Assembly: GCF_003201195.1 (NCBI RefSeq)
Contig: NZ_QICQ01000019.1
Coordinates: 1-52,663 of the forward strand
Direction of reading: 5' to 3'
Length of the DNA: 52,663 bases
Source: Nitrosomonas eutropha
GTDB taxonomy: Bacteria > Pseudomonadota > Gammaproteobacteria > Burkholderiales > Nitrosomonadaceae
Shown: in pieces, positions 27,344 through 37,397 of the stretch
How the letters are laid out: every line of letters starts with the position of its first letter
Position numbering within the stretch: position 1 is the first letter of the stretch
Notes under the pieces: generated by a model
What the model saw: only the letters and a program-made list of their open reading frames with translations
What the model was told of the DNA's origin: nothing
Databases searched by the model: none
Program-made: the position numbers and the translations under genes

Positions 27344-27780
27344 TATTTGTTTCCGATCTGCTTATCCATGCATTCCAGATAAATACTGGCATCAGGGGAT
27401 GATTGATTGCGCTGTGACTGCCAGAGCATTTCTGCAAGACAATCCATCGTGTGATGCATCGCCTCATGCTCGTCCCCTTGTAGCTTGATTTTCAATTGTT
27501 CGAAGCGCTGAAGGATACCGGTTGGCTGATTGATGGTAAGTTGCTCCCGGATGGCGATGTGCATACTCATATGTAGAAAGGGATTTATTTTGCCCTGCTC
27601 AGGTGGATAATCCTTGTCAAGATACCGTTCGGTATCCTGTAGTATGGAATGATATTCCGGGTGCTGTAGGATAACTTCCACTGCTATGGTTTCCATGCCG
27701 GATAGTGGTTCTCTTTGCTGGTATTTGTGCCACGTATCAAAGAATAGCTGCCGTGCCTGGTTTCTTGTTGGATTGAACAT
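27343..27780 (-). CDS. DUF1841 family protein
   Basis: A 145-residue cytosolic protein beginning MFNPTRNQARQLFFDTWHKY, with HPEYH, ERYLDKDYPPEQGKINPFLHMSMHIAIREQ and a C-terminal DCLAEMLWQ segment, which is the DUF1841 pattern common in beta- and gammaproteobacteria. The family is without a known function. The cluster of histidines (HMSMH, HEAMHH) is conserved in such proteins and might bind a metal. It is convergent with the cytochrome pair. The start at 27780 matches the family. Confidence 0.82.
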   Translation of the reverse strand: MFNPTRNQARQLFFDTWHKYQQREPLSGMETIAVEVILQHPEYHSILQDTERYLDKDYPPEQGKINPFLHMSMHIAIREQLTINQPTGILQRFEQLKIKLQGDEHEAMHHTMDCLAEMLWQSQRNQSSPDASIYLECMDKQIGNK

Positions 27781-28074
27781 TACCGTAAATCCTGCAAAAA
27801 TTCTGATAAGTGATGGTGGATTTGTCTTGATACCTGGTTATTCAACATAATAAAGCTGGCGAAGCTTTAATGACTGAGGTAATCGCCCCGGGGAAGGGCT
27901 GTTATTGTTCGGGATAAAATAACATGAAATATTGATAGCTCGTGAATTTTCTGACTTTATTGATCGAGCTACAATACAGCGTCCCTGCTTCCTGATAACG
28001 CAGTTATTCGTGGCAGATTTTTCTTTACGAATTTCTTGTGAGGTTGTATTTTGGCTAGACGCTATTGAGATTTA
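27781..28074. other. Intergenic, no gene seen
   Basis: Upstream region of the DUF1841 gene. A short AAAGCT/AGCTTT hairpin lies near 27852-27868 and a GCCC/GGGC one near 27886-27899. Neither has a T-run. No reading frame is supported. Confidence 0.35.
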
Positions 28075-28370
28075 CTTGGAGCTGAGATAACAGATAGCAG
28101 GTAAATGACTGACGAGAAGCTGTAGTCGGTTTTGTTGCAGCGCAAAGTAATACGCTTGAATACACCAAACCTTGCTCCAGTCCTGCAAGCGCTTGAAGAG
28201 ATTGTGTTCCATTTGCCAAATGCGGCTGGTAAGTCGCGCCAGAGGCTGCCACAGTGCGTTATCCAGAAACAAGCTTCTACAAATTGACGATTGCTCGTGC
28301 CGCTGCGTCCTGGATCGTCTGCCTTGCCCAAATAATAGGATTCCATCCTTTGCCTACCTACTGTGTCTCT
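28075..28370 (-). pseudogene. IS5-family transposase remnant
   Basis: Read leftwards from about 28346, the sequence gives MESYYLGKADDPGRSG, NRQFVEACFWITHCGSLWRDLP and AAFGKWNT, the N-terminal domain of IS5-group (IS427/IS1031-like) transposases. The expected continuation NLFKRLQDWSKV is found in another frame, so a frameshift lies near 28200. The catalytic remainder is missing. Confidence 0.72.
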
Positions 28371-28679
28371 ATTCATGCGTGAATTGAATCTCAGTAATCC
28401 ATTGGAAATATATAGAAGAAGATACACAGAATTTAGCCCGATGGACAAATTCAGGATGAGACACAATCCGTATACATCAGGCACAGACTCTGACCTCGAC
28501 GGTTATCTGGCGAGGATTGGAATCCAGTAGTTTTTGCATCTGCAAGTGCAGAAGGTATTAATCCTGAATTGGGGTATTTGAGGCCGATATTTATGTCGAC
28601 GGGATCGATTGCTTTGATGTGTGCTTTAGATGTAACTCGTGATAACCTATTGGAAACATTGGTGTAAAATAAATTTCTG
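28371..28679. other. Intergenic, no gene seen
   Basis: Region between the IS5 relic and the rimP promoter. I found no tRNA here, although some bacteria carry tRNA genes upstream of rimP-nusA. A minus-strand frame (28451-28915) is antisense to rimP and is not supported. Confidence 0.4.
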
Positions 28680-28708
28680 TTTTTATGGACTGTAATCCTT
28701 GCTATAAT
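28680..28708 (+). promoter_or_regulatory. Promoter of the rimP-nusA-infB operon
   Basis: A perfect TATAAT lies at 28703-28708. The spaced upstream hexamer at 28680-28685 is T-rich and a poor match to the -35 consensus. Transcription would begin near 28715, just before the leader hairpin at 28727. Confidence 0.55.
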
Positions 28709-28726
28709 ACAAATGTGTTTTGAAGG

Positions 28727-28748
28727 TGGGCTGGTTGGCCCATTTTTT
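28727..28748 (+). terminator. Leader hairpin with T-run before rimP (attenuator candidate)
   Basis: TGGGC at 28727-28731 pairs with GCCCA at 28738-28742 and is directly followed by TTTTTT. It lies between the promoter and the rimP start at 28764, so it would act as an intrinsic terminator inside the leader. As the operon encodes NusA, which alters termination, this fits NusA-dependent feedback. Confidence 0.6.
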
Positions 28749-28763
28749 ATTTGTGGTGAGGCT

Positions 28764-29195
28764 ATGTCATTGTTTGAGCTGCTCGAACCAACGATTGCTG
28801 GTATGGGGTATGAGCTTGTTGATATTGAACAATCTGCTCCAGGCAGATTGTTGCGGGTGTTTGTGGATAAAAAGGATGGGGCGATAACGCTTGCTGATTG
28901 CGTTGCTGTCAGCAATCATTTAGGTCAGCTGCTGGCTGTAGAAAATATTGATTACAACCGGCTTGAGGTTTCATCACCGGGCTTGGATAGGCCTTTGAAG
29001 AAAAGAGCTGATTTTGTCCGTTTTGTGGGGGAATCTATCCGGATTAGGTTGCGAATTGCTTTACAAGGGCAAAGAAATTTTGTGGGGACACTGACCGAAG
29101 TGGGGGATGATGCCCTGATGTTGAATGTTGACGGAAAGTTGTTGCAGTTTGAATTGAAAAATCTGGAAAAGGCCCGGCTGATTCCAAAATTGTAA
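28764..29195 (+). CDS. rimP: Ribosome maturation factor RimP
   Basis: A 143-residue cytosolic factor for assembly of the 30S subunit. Motifs: [21 protein letters not shown] in the N-terminal domain, [12 protein letters not shown], the hallmark [14 protein letters not shown] and the C-terminal SH3-like domain ([17 protein letters not shown]). The frame is open from 28713, but ATG 28764 has GTGAGG upstream and gives the family N-terminus ([11 protein letters not shown]). It is first in the operon with nusA, infB, rbfA and truB. Confidence 0.93.
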   Translation: MSLFELLEPTIAGMGYELVDIEQSAPGRLLRVFVDKKDGAITLADCVAVSNHLGQLLAVENIDYNRLEVSSPGLDRPLKKRADFVRFVGESIRIRLRIALQGQRNFVGTLTEVGDDALMLNVDGKLLQFELKNLEKARLIPKL

Positions 29196-29247
29196 TTCGG
29201 GTAAATCTGTCGATGGATGTAAGGTTGAAAAATAGGGCTGGAGGAAT

Positions 29248-30720
29248 ATGAGCCGCGAGATTTTACTGTTGGTCAATGCTTTGGCGCATGAGAAGAATGT
29301 GGATAAAAACATTGTTTTTACCGCACTCGAAATGGCTCTGGCTTCTGCTGCCAAGAAGCATGCCCGGGATGATATTGATGTACGTGTCTCTATCGACCGA
29401 GATACGGGTGAATTTCAATGCTTTCGCAGATGGTTGATTGTTGCCGATGATGTAGTGGAGCATCCTGAACGGCAAATTGCACTGGTTGAGGCTGTAAAGC
29501 AGAATCCGCAATCCGTTCCGGGTGAATATACGGAAGAGCTAATGGAGGATGTTACATTTGACCGGATCGGGGCACAGGCCGCGAAGCAGGTTATCTTTCA
29601 GAAAATACGAGATGCCGAACGCGAACAGAATTTGAATGATTTTCTTGAGCGCGGGGAGTATCTAGTAAGTGGTGTGATCAAGCGTATGGATCGCGGGAAT
29701 GCGATCATTGAATTCGGCAAGATCGAAGCAGTTTTGCCGCGTGATCAAATGATCTCGCATGAGAATCTGAGAATGGGGGATCGCGTTCGCGCTTATCTGC
29801 TCAAAATTGATCGTGCTGTCAGAGGACCACAACTGGTGTTATCCAGAACTTCAGCAGATTTTCTGGTCAAATTGTTCGAACTTGAGGTGCCGGAGATAGA
29901 GGAGGGTATTCTGGAAATCAGGGCGGCAGCTAGAGATCCGGGTTCCAGGGCAAAAATCGCGGTTAAATCAAATGATGCGCGTGTTGACCCAATTGGTACT
30001 TGTGTTGGCATGCGTGGTTCTAGGGTACAGGCGGTTACCGGTGAGCTGGCGGGTGAGCGGGTGGATATTATTCAATGGTCAGATGATCAGGCTACATTTG
30101 TCGTGAATGCGCTGGCGCCTGCTGTGATTAGCAGTATAGTAATGGATGAAGATAAGCATAGTATGGATGTTGTAGTGGATGAGGAAAATCTGGCTCAGGC
30201 TATCGGGCGAGGCGGGCAGAATGTTCGGCTGGCATCAGAGTTGACGGGCTGGCAGCTCAATATCATGACAGTGGAAGAATCTCACGAAAAGAGTGAGGAG
30301 GAAGCTGCTTCCATCTGTGAATTATTTATGGAAAAGCTTGATGTGGATGAAGAGGTCGGGCGTATCCTGGTAGATGAGGGTTTTTCTACACTGGAAGAAA
30401 TTGCGTATATTCCAATTGAAGAAATGCTGGAAATCCAGGAATTTGATCATGAGACAATTGAAGAGTTACGTAATCGTGCCCGCAATGTTTTGTTGACGGC
30501 TGCGATTGTAACAGAAGAAAAAATCGGACATGCGTCTGAAGCATTACTTGCGTTGGAAGGAATGGATATTGATCTTGTGCGTGAGTTGGCTGCTAAAGGG
30601 ATCAGCACTCAGGAAGAGCTTGCTGATCTGGCGGCGGATGATCTGGTCGAGTTGACGGGTGTGGATCTTGATCGGGCAAGCAAAATTATTATTAAGGCAC
30701 GCGAACCCTGGTTTACTTGA
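29248..30720 (+). CDS. nusA: Transcription elongation/termination factor NusA
   Basis: A 490-residue protein that binds RNA polymerase and nascent RNA and controls pausing, termination and antitermination. In order: N-terminal polymerase-binding domain (1-125), S1 domain with [16 protein letters not shown] (about 140-200), two KH domains with [17 protein letters not shown] and [21 protein letters not shown], and two C-terminal acidic repeats ([16 protein letters not shown] and [15 protein letters not shown]). The C-terminal repeats are typical of proteobacterial NusA. GGAGGA lies before ATG 29248. Confidence 0.95.
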   Translation: MSREILLLVNALAHEKNVDKNIVFTALEMALASAAKKHARDDIDVRVSIDRDTGEFQCFRRWLIVADDVVEHPERQIALVEAVKQNPQSVPGEYTEELMEDVTFDRIGAQAAKQVIFQKIRDAEREQNLNDFLERGEYLVSGVIKRMDRGNAIIEFGKIEAVLPRDQMISHENLRMGDRVRAYLLKIDRAVRGPQLVLSRTSADFLVKLFELEVPEIEEGILEIRAAARDPGSRAKIAVKSNDARVDPIGTCVGMRGSRVQAVTGELAGERVDIIQWSDDQATFVVNALAPAVISSIVMDEDKHSMDVVVDEENLAQAIGRGGQNVRLASELTGWQLNIMTVEESHEKSEEEAASICELFMEKLDVDEEVGRILVDEGFSTLEEIAYIPIEEMLEIQEFDHETIEELRNRARNVLLTAAIVTEEKIGHASEALLALEGMDIDLVRELAAKGISTQEELADLAADDLVELTGVDLDRASKIIIKAREPWFT

Positions 30721-30838
30721 ATTTCGATATAAAGCGGACAAATCCCGTATCTGTTTCCGGAGCGGGATATGAGTTGGTTAAGGAAATATTGATTTTGTTT
30801 TTTATGATTTTTGTTGGATTTGGGGTAAAGGGTTGCTG

Positions 30839-33505
30839 ATGACTCAAATGACTGTAGAGCAATTTGCACATGATCTGGGTATGCTGCCCAATTTGTTGCT
30901 GGAACAACTTCAAGCTGCCGGAGTTGCTAAACGTTCCGCAGCAGATTTTGTGACAGAGCAGGATAAGACGCAGCTTCTTGATTATCTGCGCAAATCACAT
31001 GGTAGTAGTGGATCAAGAACCAAGATCACTCTGGCGCGTAGGCAAACAACAGAGATAAAGCAATCAGATAGTGCGGGAAGACCTAGAACTATCGAGGTCA
31101 AGGTCAGAAAAAAACGGGTGTTGACTACCAAACAGGATGAATCTGATGCGGCTGGCAAAAGAGCAGCTGAAGATGTCTCTCTGAGAACAGCTGAAGCACC
31201 GGAAGCGCCGGAAGCTGTTCCGGTAAAATCTGTACTTGATGCTGAACAAATCGCTTTGCGTGCTGAAGAAGCCAGAAAAAGATCGGAATTAATGGCGCGC
31301 CAGGCTGCGGAACTGAAAGAGAAACAGGAAAAACGAAGACAGCAAGTAACAGCTCAGACTGAGGTGAAAAAAGAATCCACCCAGGTTCAAGAGCCTGGGT
31401 CGGAAACGGCGGCTGTGTCAGGATCTGTAGCTGCAACTCAACCAGAATCTACTGAAACAGCTGCTGTAACTCCCTCTGCTACGATTACAGTAACTACTCA
31501 AACGACTCCGGCGGCCAAGGAACGTGCTCCGCAGAAGCCAGCTGTAAAACCGGAAGAAAAGGGCGAGAAGAAAAAGAAACAGGCCAGACAGCAGGAAGCA
31601 TGGAAGGATGAGCCAGTTAAGCGTCGTGAATCAAAAGCACGTGGAGATGTATCTGGTGGGCAGGAATGGCGCATGCGCAAAGATAAACACGGCAGGAGCA
31701 GGTCGGATGAGTCGCAATCCCAGCATGCATTTTCAGCGCCAACTGAGCCGGTTGTGCATGAGGTATTGATCCCTGAAACGATTTCGGTTGCTGTACTGGC
31801 ACAAAAAATGGCGGTCAAGGCAGCCGAAGTTATCAAGGTATTGATGAAAATGGGCAACATGGTGACAATCAATCAAATGCTGGATCAGGATACAGCTATG
31901 ATTGTTGTTGAAGAGATGGGGCATGTAGCCAAGATCGCTGCACCGGATAACCCGGAAGCCTTCTTGGAAGAAGTTGATTTATCTCCTGACGAAGCCAGGA
32001 TGGAGTCGCGTGCCCCGGTAGTGACGGTGATGGGACACGTTGATCATGGCAAAACCTCATTGCTGGACTATATTCGCAGAACGCGTGTTGCGGGTGGAGA
32101 GGCCGGCGGTATTACGCAACATATCGGGGCCTATCACGTCAAAACCTCGCGTGGCGTAGTTACCTTTCTGGATACCCCAGGGCATGAGGCGTTTACGGCC
32201 ATGCGTGCCCGTGGTGCCAAAATTACCGATATAGTCATATTGGTAGTGGCAGCTGATGATGGTGTGATGCCGCAGACGATTGAGGCAGTTCATCACGCCA
32301 AGGCAGCAAGTATACCCATTGTTGTGGCTGTTAATAAAATGGACAAGCCAGAAGCCAATCTTGAACGTATTAAACAAGAGCTCGTCAATCATGGCGTTGT
32401 GCCTGAAGATTGGGGAGGGGATGCCATGTTTATTGGTGTTTCAGCAAAAACTGGTCAGGGAATTGATGAGTTGCTGGAAGCTGTTTTATTGCAGGCAGAG
32501 GTGCTGGAGCTGAAGGCTGTGCGGGATGCGCCGGCGAAAGGAGTGATTATTGAATCACGTTTGGACAAGGGCCGTGGCCCGGTTGCAACAGTTCTGGTAC
32601 AGTCCGGAACTTTGAGACGAGGTGACGTTGTCCTTACTGGAGCTGTATTCGGTAAGATCAGAGCAATGCTGGATGAGCGAGGCAAATCCGTCAGTGAAGC
32701 GGGCACCTCGATTCCTGTTGAGATTCAGGGATTGTCTGAAGTTGCTGCGGCGGGTGAAGTGTTTATAGCACTTAGTGATGAACGCAAAGCCAGGGAAATT
32801 GCTCTTTTCCGCCAAGGTAAATTCCGCGATGTCCGACTGGACAAACTTCATGTGGCAAAAATGGAAGATGTATTCGGCCATCAGGAGGACATCAGTACAC
32901 TTAATCTGATTATTAAGGCCGATGTGCAGGGATCATGCGAGGCACTGGCTTACGCATTGAAGAAGCTGGAAACCGATGAGGTGAAGATCAATATCGTGCA
33001 TAGCGGGGTCGGAGCAATTATTGAATCTGATATTAATCTGGCTCTTGCGTCCAAAGCAGTTGTCATCGGGTTCAACTGTCGTGCTGACCTGGGGGCACGC
33101 AAGCTGATTGCTTCAACCGGGGTGGATGTGCGCTATTACAACATCATCTATGAAGCAGTTGATGAAGTTAAAAAGGCCTTGTCGGGAATGATGACGCCAG
33201 ATCGCAAGGAAAAAATCCTGGGTTTGGTCGATATTCGCGAGATTTACCGGATATCCAAAGTTGGTGTCGTGGCTGGTTGTTATGTGCTTGAAGGATTAAT
33301 TCGACGCGATGCGCCGGTAAGAGTACTGCGTGACGGTGTTGTTATACATAGTGGCAGTCTGGATTCTCTGAAGCGATTCAAGGATGATGTCAAGGAAGTT
33401 AAATCTGGTTTCGAATGCGGACTTTCATTGAAGAACTTTAATGACATTCAACAGGGTGATCAGATTGAAGTGTATGAGATCGTTGAAACCGCCCGTGTAT
33501 TGTGA
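30839..33505 (+). CDS. infB: Translation initiation factor IF-2
   Basis: GTPase that brings initiator tRNA to the 30S subunit. The 888 residues comprise an N-terminal IF2-N domain ([21 protein letters not shown]), a long charged Glu/Lys/Ala-rich linker (about 60-290), a second IF2-N domain, then the G domain with GHVDHGKTS (near 398-406), DTPGHEAF and NKMD, and the C-terminal domains ending in RFKDDVKEV and [10 protein letters not shown] start at ATG 30839 (AAAGGG upstream); ATG 30848 is also possible. Internal starts giving shorter isoforms are known for the family but not resolved here. Confidence 0.95.
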   Translation: MTQMTVEQFAHDLGMLPNLLLEQLQAAGVAKRSAADFVTEQDKTQLLDYLRKSHGSSGSRTKITLARRQTTEIKQSDSAGRPRTIEVKVRKKRVLTTKQDESDAAGKRAAEDVSLRTAEAPEAPEAVPVKSVLDAEQIALRAEEARKRSELMARQAAELKEKQEKRRQQVTAQTEVKKESTQVQEPGSETAAVSGSVAATQPESTETAAVTPSATITVTTQTTPAAKERAPQKPAVKPEEKGEKKKKQARQQEAWKDEPVKRRESKARGDVSGGQEWRMRKDKHGRSRSDESQSQHAFSAPTEPVVHEVLIPETISVAVLAQKMAVKAAEVIKVLMKMGNMVTINQMLDQDTAMIVVEEMGHVAKIAAPDNPEAFLEEVDLSPDEARMESRAPVVTVMGHVDHGKTSLLDYIRRTRVAGGEAGGITQHIGAYHVKTSRGVVTFLDTPGHEAFTAMRARGAKITDIVILVVAADDGVMPQTIEAVHHAKAASIPIVVAVNKMDKPEANLERIKQELVNHGVVPEDWGGDAMFIGVSAKTGQGIDELLEAVLLQAEVLELKAVRDAPAKGVIIESRLDKGRGPVATVLVQSGTLRRGDVVLTGAVFGKIRAMLDERGKSVSEAGTSIPVEIQGLSEVAAAGEVFIALSDERKAREIALFRQGKFRDVRLDKLHVAKMEDVFGHQEDISTLNLIIKADVQGSCEALAYALKKLETDEVKINIVHSGVGAIIESDINLALASKAVVIGFNCRADLGARKLIASTGVDVRYYNIIYEAVDEVKKALSGMMTPDRKEKILGLVDIREIYRISKVGVVAGCYVLEGLIRRDAPVRVLRDGVVIHSGSLDSLKRFKDDVKEVKSGFECGLSLKNFNDIQQGDQIEVYEIVETARVL

Positions 33506-33557
33506 TGCTGTACATCAGGCGCGATGAATAACTCGCCTGATTGAAGAGGAGGTAATC

Positions 33558-33911
33558 ATGCCGAAGGATTTTTCCCGTACCTTACGAGTGGCTGACCAGG
33601 TTCAGCGTGAATTGGCTTCGTTGATCCAGAATGAAATAATGGATCCGCGAATCGGGATGATAACGTTAACCGGGGTGGAGGTGACGCGGGATTATACTTA
33701 TGCCAAGGTTTTCTATACTACGCTGGGAGGTAATGAAAATGCTCAGCTTGCGGAGGAAGGATTGAAGCGGGCCGCAGGATTTCTGCGCAGTCAGCTGGCT
33801 GGTAAAATCAGGTTGAGAATTATTCCGAAGTTACAATTTGTTTATGATGAATCTATCGAGCGCGGAATAAAACTCTCCAGATTGATCGATGAGGCTGTAG
33901 GTAAAACCTGA
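33558..33911 (+). CDS. rbfA: 30S ribosome-binding factor A
   Basis: A 117-residue KH-fold protein needed for 16S rRNA 5'-end maturation. It shows RVADQVQRELASLIQNEIMDPRIGMITLTGVEVTRDY with the V-E-V-T-R-D segment, AKVFYTTLGG and the C-terminal IRLRIIPKLQFVYDESIERG. Length and motifs are normal. GAGGAGG precedes ATG 33558. It lies between infB and truB, the usual order. Confidence 0.94.
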   Translation: MPKDFSRTLRVADQVQRELASLIQNEIMDPRIGMITLTGVEVTRDYTYAKVFYTTLGGNENAQLAEEGLKRAAGFLRSQLAGKIRLRIIPKLQFVYDESIERGIKLSRLIDEAVGKT

Positions 33912-33995
33912 TCCTGATTGGTGATATCTACAGAATTGGCGTTTTATGCGATATGGCGATATAACCTAGAATTACATTTAGCTAGCTAAAATTTT

Positions 33996-34985
33996 TTGGT
34001 CAAACTCTTATCATCAGCAAGATCTGTTCAGCTTAAATCAGTTAACTGTAATGGGGTTTTGTTACTCAACAAGCCTGTTGGCATCTCATCTAACCGGGCT
34101 CTTCAAATCAGTAAGCGTTTGTTGTCAGCAACAAAGGCCGGTCATACTGGCACGTTGGATCCGATGGCACAAGGCTTGCTGCCAATTTGTCTTGGTGAAG
34201 CCACCAAGTTTTCTTCAGCTTTGCTGAGCGCGGATAAAACCTACAAAGCCTCTCTTCAGCTTGGTTATATCAGTAGTACAGGGGATGCTGAGGGTGAAAT
34301 CAGGCGGGTAGCTAAATCTGATGCGTGTCCACCTGATTCTCGGCAAGTAACTGCAATCCTGCAAACCTTTCTTGGCCGATCAAATCAGATTCCGCCCATG
34401 TTCAGCGCGCTGAAGCTGTATGGCAAACCACTTTATCGATATGCACGAGAGGGAATTACAATTGAGCGCAAGGTGCGTGAAATTGTAATTCACAGTATAT
34501 CTCTCAATGCTTTGTCGGGTTTTGAGATGATGATTGCGGTCCGTTGTAGTTCAGGCACCTATATTCGTACACTGGCAGAAGATATTGGAAAGGCGCTTGG
34601 CTATGGCGGCGCTTATCTCACCGCGCTTTCCCGTACTGGTGTCGGCCATTTCGATTTATCGCAAGCTTGCAATCTGGATCAGCTCGAATCCGAGCAGCCT
34701 TCTGACCGCCTGAAATTTTTGTATCCAATTGATAGCCTTTTAAGCGACATTCCTTCTATGGTGTTTGATGACGATGAAGTGGTGCGTTTGCAGCAAGGGC
34801 AGAAAATCAGGAAGGACAGATCGCGCCCCCTGTTCCTGGCCAGTCCCAAATTGAAGCTATACGATAGGGAGAATATTTTTCTTGGTCTCGGAGAGTGGGT
34901 TGATTCCGAGGTCATCGCACCCAGAAGAATGGTTGTGTTGGCCGCTGTTACAGCAGCAGGCGGGTTAGCTGATTCAATAGGCTAG
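33996..34985 (+). CDS. truB: tRNA pseudouridine-55 synthase
   Basis: Makes pseudouridine 55 in the T-loop of tRNAs. NGVLLLNKPVGISSNRALQ, then KAGHTGTLDPMAQGLLPICLGEATKF with the catalytic aspartate in G-T-L-D-P, SALKLYGKPLYRYAREG, CSSGTYIRTLAEDIG and a C-terminal PUA-like domain. It is 329 residues from TTG 33996. No ATG or GTG exists between the upstream in-frame stop (33987-33989) and the conserved core, and no clear ribosome binding site precedes the TTG, so initiation here is unusual. The T-run at 33992-33997 might also hide a frameshift. Confidence 0.88.
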   Translation: MVKLLSSARSVQLKSVNCNGVLLLNKPVGISSNRALQISKRLLSATKAGHTGTLDPMAQGLLPICLGEATKFSSALLSADKTYKASLQLGYISSTGDAEGEIRRVAKSDACPPDSRQVTAILQTFLGRSNQIPPMFSALKLYGKPLYRYAREGITIERKVREIVIHSISLNALSGFEMMIAVRCSSGTYIRTLAEDIGKALGYGGAYLTALSRTGVGHFDLSQACNLDQLESEQPSDRLKFLYPIDSLLSDIPSMVFDDDEVVRLQQGQKIRKDRSRPLFLASPKLKLYDRENIFLGLGEWVDSEVIAPRRMVVLAAVTAAGGLADSIG

Positions 34986-35052
34986 AAAAAAGAGCAGAAT
35001 GATTTTTATATATCCAAGCACTGGCAGCACCACTAAGAAATCAGCAATACGC

Positions 35053-35058
35053 TATAAT
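35053..35058 (+). promoter_or_regulatory. Possible -10 box of the ccm operon
   Basis: TATAAT at 35053-35058, 38 bases before the ccmA start at 35096. No convincing -35 hexamer is seen at the usual spacing, so this is tentative. Confidence 0.35.
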
Positions 35059-35095
35059 CTCCAACTTTTATGATTGCGGCTCAATTATTATTTAG

Positions 35096-35710
35096 ATGTT
35101 GACGGCCAGGAACCTGGAGTGTATACGAGGGGAGCATAAACTCTTCAGTAACATTTTCTTCTCAGTAAATCCCGGTGAGCTGATGTTTGTTGGCGGACCT
35201 AACGGTAGCGGTAAAACCAGCTTGCTAAGATTGTTGTGTGGATTATCGTCACCTGATAGTGGTGAGATTCTCTGGAATGGAATGGATATTCGGGATCTGG
35301 ACGGAGATTATCGTGGCATGATGACCTATCTAGGGCATCTGGGTGGTATCAAGGATGATCTGACTGCTCTCGAGAATTTACGGATATCCTGTGCATTGGC
35401 TGATTGTGAGATTGATGAAAATCAAGCAGCAGATGCGTTAGGGCAGATTGGGCTGGCGGGGCGTGAGATGCTGCCGGCCAAAGTATTATCACAAGGACAA
35501 CGCAGACGGGTGGCTTTGGCGCGTCTGCTGGTGGTGCAGACTAGGTTGTGGATATTGGATGAGCCTTTGACCGCGCTGGATACTGCAGCGGTGAAGCTGA
35601 TTAAAGAGATACTGGAACATAATCTATCGAAAGGAGGCATGGTCATTATGACCACTCATCAGGAAATTGTCATGACTGCTGCAGCTGTTCATCATTTGAC
35701 TTTATCCTGA
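35096..35710 (+). CDS. ccmA: Haem exporter ATPase CcmA
   Basis: ATPase of the CcmABCD complex, which releases the haem-loaded chaperone CcmE in cytochrome c maturation System I. It has Walker A (GGPNGSGKTS), the Q-loop region MMTYLGHLGG, a signature LSQGQRRRVALARL (Q replacing the usual G in the third place, common in CcmA) and Walker B LWILDEPLTALD. It is 204 residues, the usual size. The ATG at 35096 matches the family N-terminus (MLTARNLEC). The ribosome binding site is weak. It is first in a nine-gene cluster. Confidence 0.93.
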   Translation: MLTARNLECIRGEHKLFSNIFFSVNPGELMFVGGPNGSGKTSLLRLLCGLSSPDSGEILWNGMDIRDLDGDYRGMMTYLGHLGGIKDDLTALENLRISCALADCEIDENQAADALGQIGLAGREMLPAKVLSQGQRRRVALARLLVVQTRLWILDEPLTALDTAAVKLIKEILEHNLSKGGMVIMTTHQEIVMTAAAVHHLTLS

Positions 35711-35716
35711 TTCGAT

Positions 35717-36376
35717 ATGATCTGGTGGATAGTTAAACGGGATTTATTGCTGGCAATGCGCCGACGCTCTGATGTGTTGACAACGCTATTTTTTTTCATA
35801 ATAGTTGTCAGCTTGTTTCCATTGGGTGTGGGGCCTGAACCCAGCATACTGCGGACAATGGCCTCGGGTGTGGTCTGGGTGGCAGCTTTGCTGGCTTCGA
35901 TGTTATCACTTGGACGTATGTTCTCCAGTGATTATGCAGATGGCACCTTGGAGCAAATGCTGCTTTCCCCTGTTTCCCTGGCGGCGCTGGTCACCGGGAA
36001 AGCAATATCACACTGGTTGGTAACAGGGGTTCCTCTGGTATTGATGGCCCCGGTATTGGGGATTCAGTATGACTTAGCCGGAGATGCCTTGCTTGTGCTG
36101 ACGCTTTCATTGCTGCTGGGAACTCCTGTACTAAGTTTGATCGGTGCAATCGGTGCTGCGTTAACGCTGGGATTAAGAGGAGGGGGGGTATTAGTGTCGA
36201 TACTGGTTTTGCCGCTCTACATTCCGGTATTAATTTTTGGTACAGGCGCGGTTGAAGCGAGTAGCGCCGGGATGGAGTTTGGGGCCCATTTTTCGATACT
36301 GGGTGCACTTTTGCTGGTTTCTATCGTTTTTTCACCTTGGGCAACAGCTGCCTCTCTCCGGATATCCATGAGCTGA
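35717..36376 (+). CDS. ccmB: Haem exporter membrane subunit CcmB
   Basis: A 219-residue inner-membrane protein with six hydrophobic segments. The family pattern LFFFIIVVSLFPLGVGPEP near the N-terminus, then VVWVAALLASMLSLGRMF, DGTLEQMLLSP and LPLYIPVLIFGTGAV are present. It pairs with CcmA. It starts seven bases after ccmA ends. Confidence 0.93.
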   Translation: MIWWIVKRDLLLAMRRRSDVLTTLFFFIIVVSLFPLGVGPEPSILRTMASGVVWVAALLASMLSLGRMFSSDYADGTLEQMLLSPVSLAALVTGKAISHWLVTGVPLVLMAPVLGIQYDLAGDALLVLTLSLLLGTPVLSLIGAIGAALTLGLRGGGVLVSILVLPLYIPVLIFGTGAVEASSAGMEFGAHFSILGALLLVSIVFSPWATAASLRISMS

Positions 36377-36478
36377 TAGAAAGGATGTGCCCAGAAATAA
36401 TAGTGATGTTGCGTTTGTTGGTATGGTAGTAGAGCGTAATTTTATCTACTGGATCAATTCAGAGAGAATATTCAGAAC

Positions 36479-37222
36479 ATGACAATCAATTGGTTTAAAT
36501 ATGCCTCTCCCGCAAGTTTTTACTTTCTGGCGGGCCGGATGCTTCCCTATTTTACGGCTTTAGCGATTACTTTACTGATCGTGGGTTTGTATATTGGTTT
36601 TTTTGTAGCTCCGACAGATTTTCAACAGGGTGAGGCCTACCGAATTATTTTTATCCATGTCCCGGCTGCCTGGATGTCAATGTTTCTGTATGTGGTTATG
36701 GCATTCTGGGCCGGAGTGGGGCTGGCATTTAACACTCGACTTTCATCTATGGTGGCCAGTGCCATAGCGCCGACAGGTGCTATGTTTGCTTTCCTTGCTC
36801 TGTGGACAGGAGCATGGTGGGGGAAACCAATGTGGGGAACATGGTGGGTCTGGGATGCTCGCCTAACATCAGAGTTAATACTGTTCTTTTTGTATATCGG
36901 CTTTATGTCGCTGCAGGCAGCTATTGATGATCCAAAGCGTGCGGATAAGGCTGGAGCGGTCATTGCTCTGGTGGGCGTTGTCAATGTCCCGATTATTTAT
37001 TTCTCGGTGCAGTGGTGGAATACCCTCCATCAGGGTGCTTCCGTTAGCCTGGTTCAATCTCCCAAGATGGCAACTGCCATGTTATCCGGCATGCTGATCA
37101 TGACCTTGGCAGCATGGATGTATTCAATTGTAATAATTCTGATCCGTACTCGTCTCATTATTCTGGAGCGTGAGCGCCACACGGCATGGGTATCGGAGTT
37201 GAAGGAAGGAGTATTAGAATGA
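36479..37222 (+). CDS. ccmC: Haem-handling protein CcmC
   Basis: A 247-residue six-helix membrane protein that loads haem onto CcmE. The tryptophan-rich WWD motif is in WGTWWVWDARLTSELILFF, flanked by the haem-ligand histidines in IFIHVPAAWMSM and QWWNTLHQGAS. Its stop overlaps the ccmD start by four bases. Confidence 0.94.
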   Translation: MTINWFKYASPASFYFLAGRMLPYFTALAITLLIVGLYIGFFVAPTDFQQGEAYRIIFIHVPAAWMSMFLYVVMAFWAGVGLAFNTRLSSMVASAIAPTGAMFAFLALWTGAWWGKPMWGTWWVWDARLTSELILFFLYIGFMSLQAAIDDPKRADKAGAVIALVGVVNVPIIYFSVQWWNTLHQGASVSLVQSPKMATAMLSGMLIMTLAAWMYSIVIILIRTRLIILERERHTAWVSELKEGVLE

Positions 37223-37395
37223 AATGGGAGAGCTTGTCTGATTTTTTTGCTATGGGCGGCTATGGCCTTTATGTATGGGGGTCTTATCTTGTTGCAATGA
37301 TATGCGTAATTGGTGAAGTTGTATTGATTCGTGGTCGCAAACGAACTTTATACAAGCACCTTGGTCAGAGTAGAAGATCAATTTTGCGAGGATAG
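37219..37395 (+). CDS. ccmD: Small membrane subunit CcmD
   Basis: A 58-residue protein, one membrane helix ([20 protein letters not shown]) followed by a basic tail ([10 protein letters not shown]). Typical of CcmD, which stabilises the CcmABC-E complex. The frame opens at 37186 but ATG 37219 overlaps the ccmC stop (ATGA), so translation is coupled. Confidence 0.88.
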   Translation: MKWESLSDFFAMGGYGLYVWGSYLVAMICVIGEVVLIRGRKRTLYKHLGQSRRSILRG

Positions 37396-37397
37396 AA

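Noticed and set aside
28451..28915. 154-codon minus-strand frame overlapping rimP
   Set aside because: It lies antisense to the rimP start, promoter and leader hairpin, has no ribosome binding site and no recognisable product.
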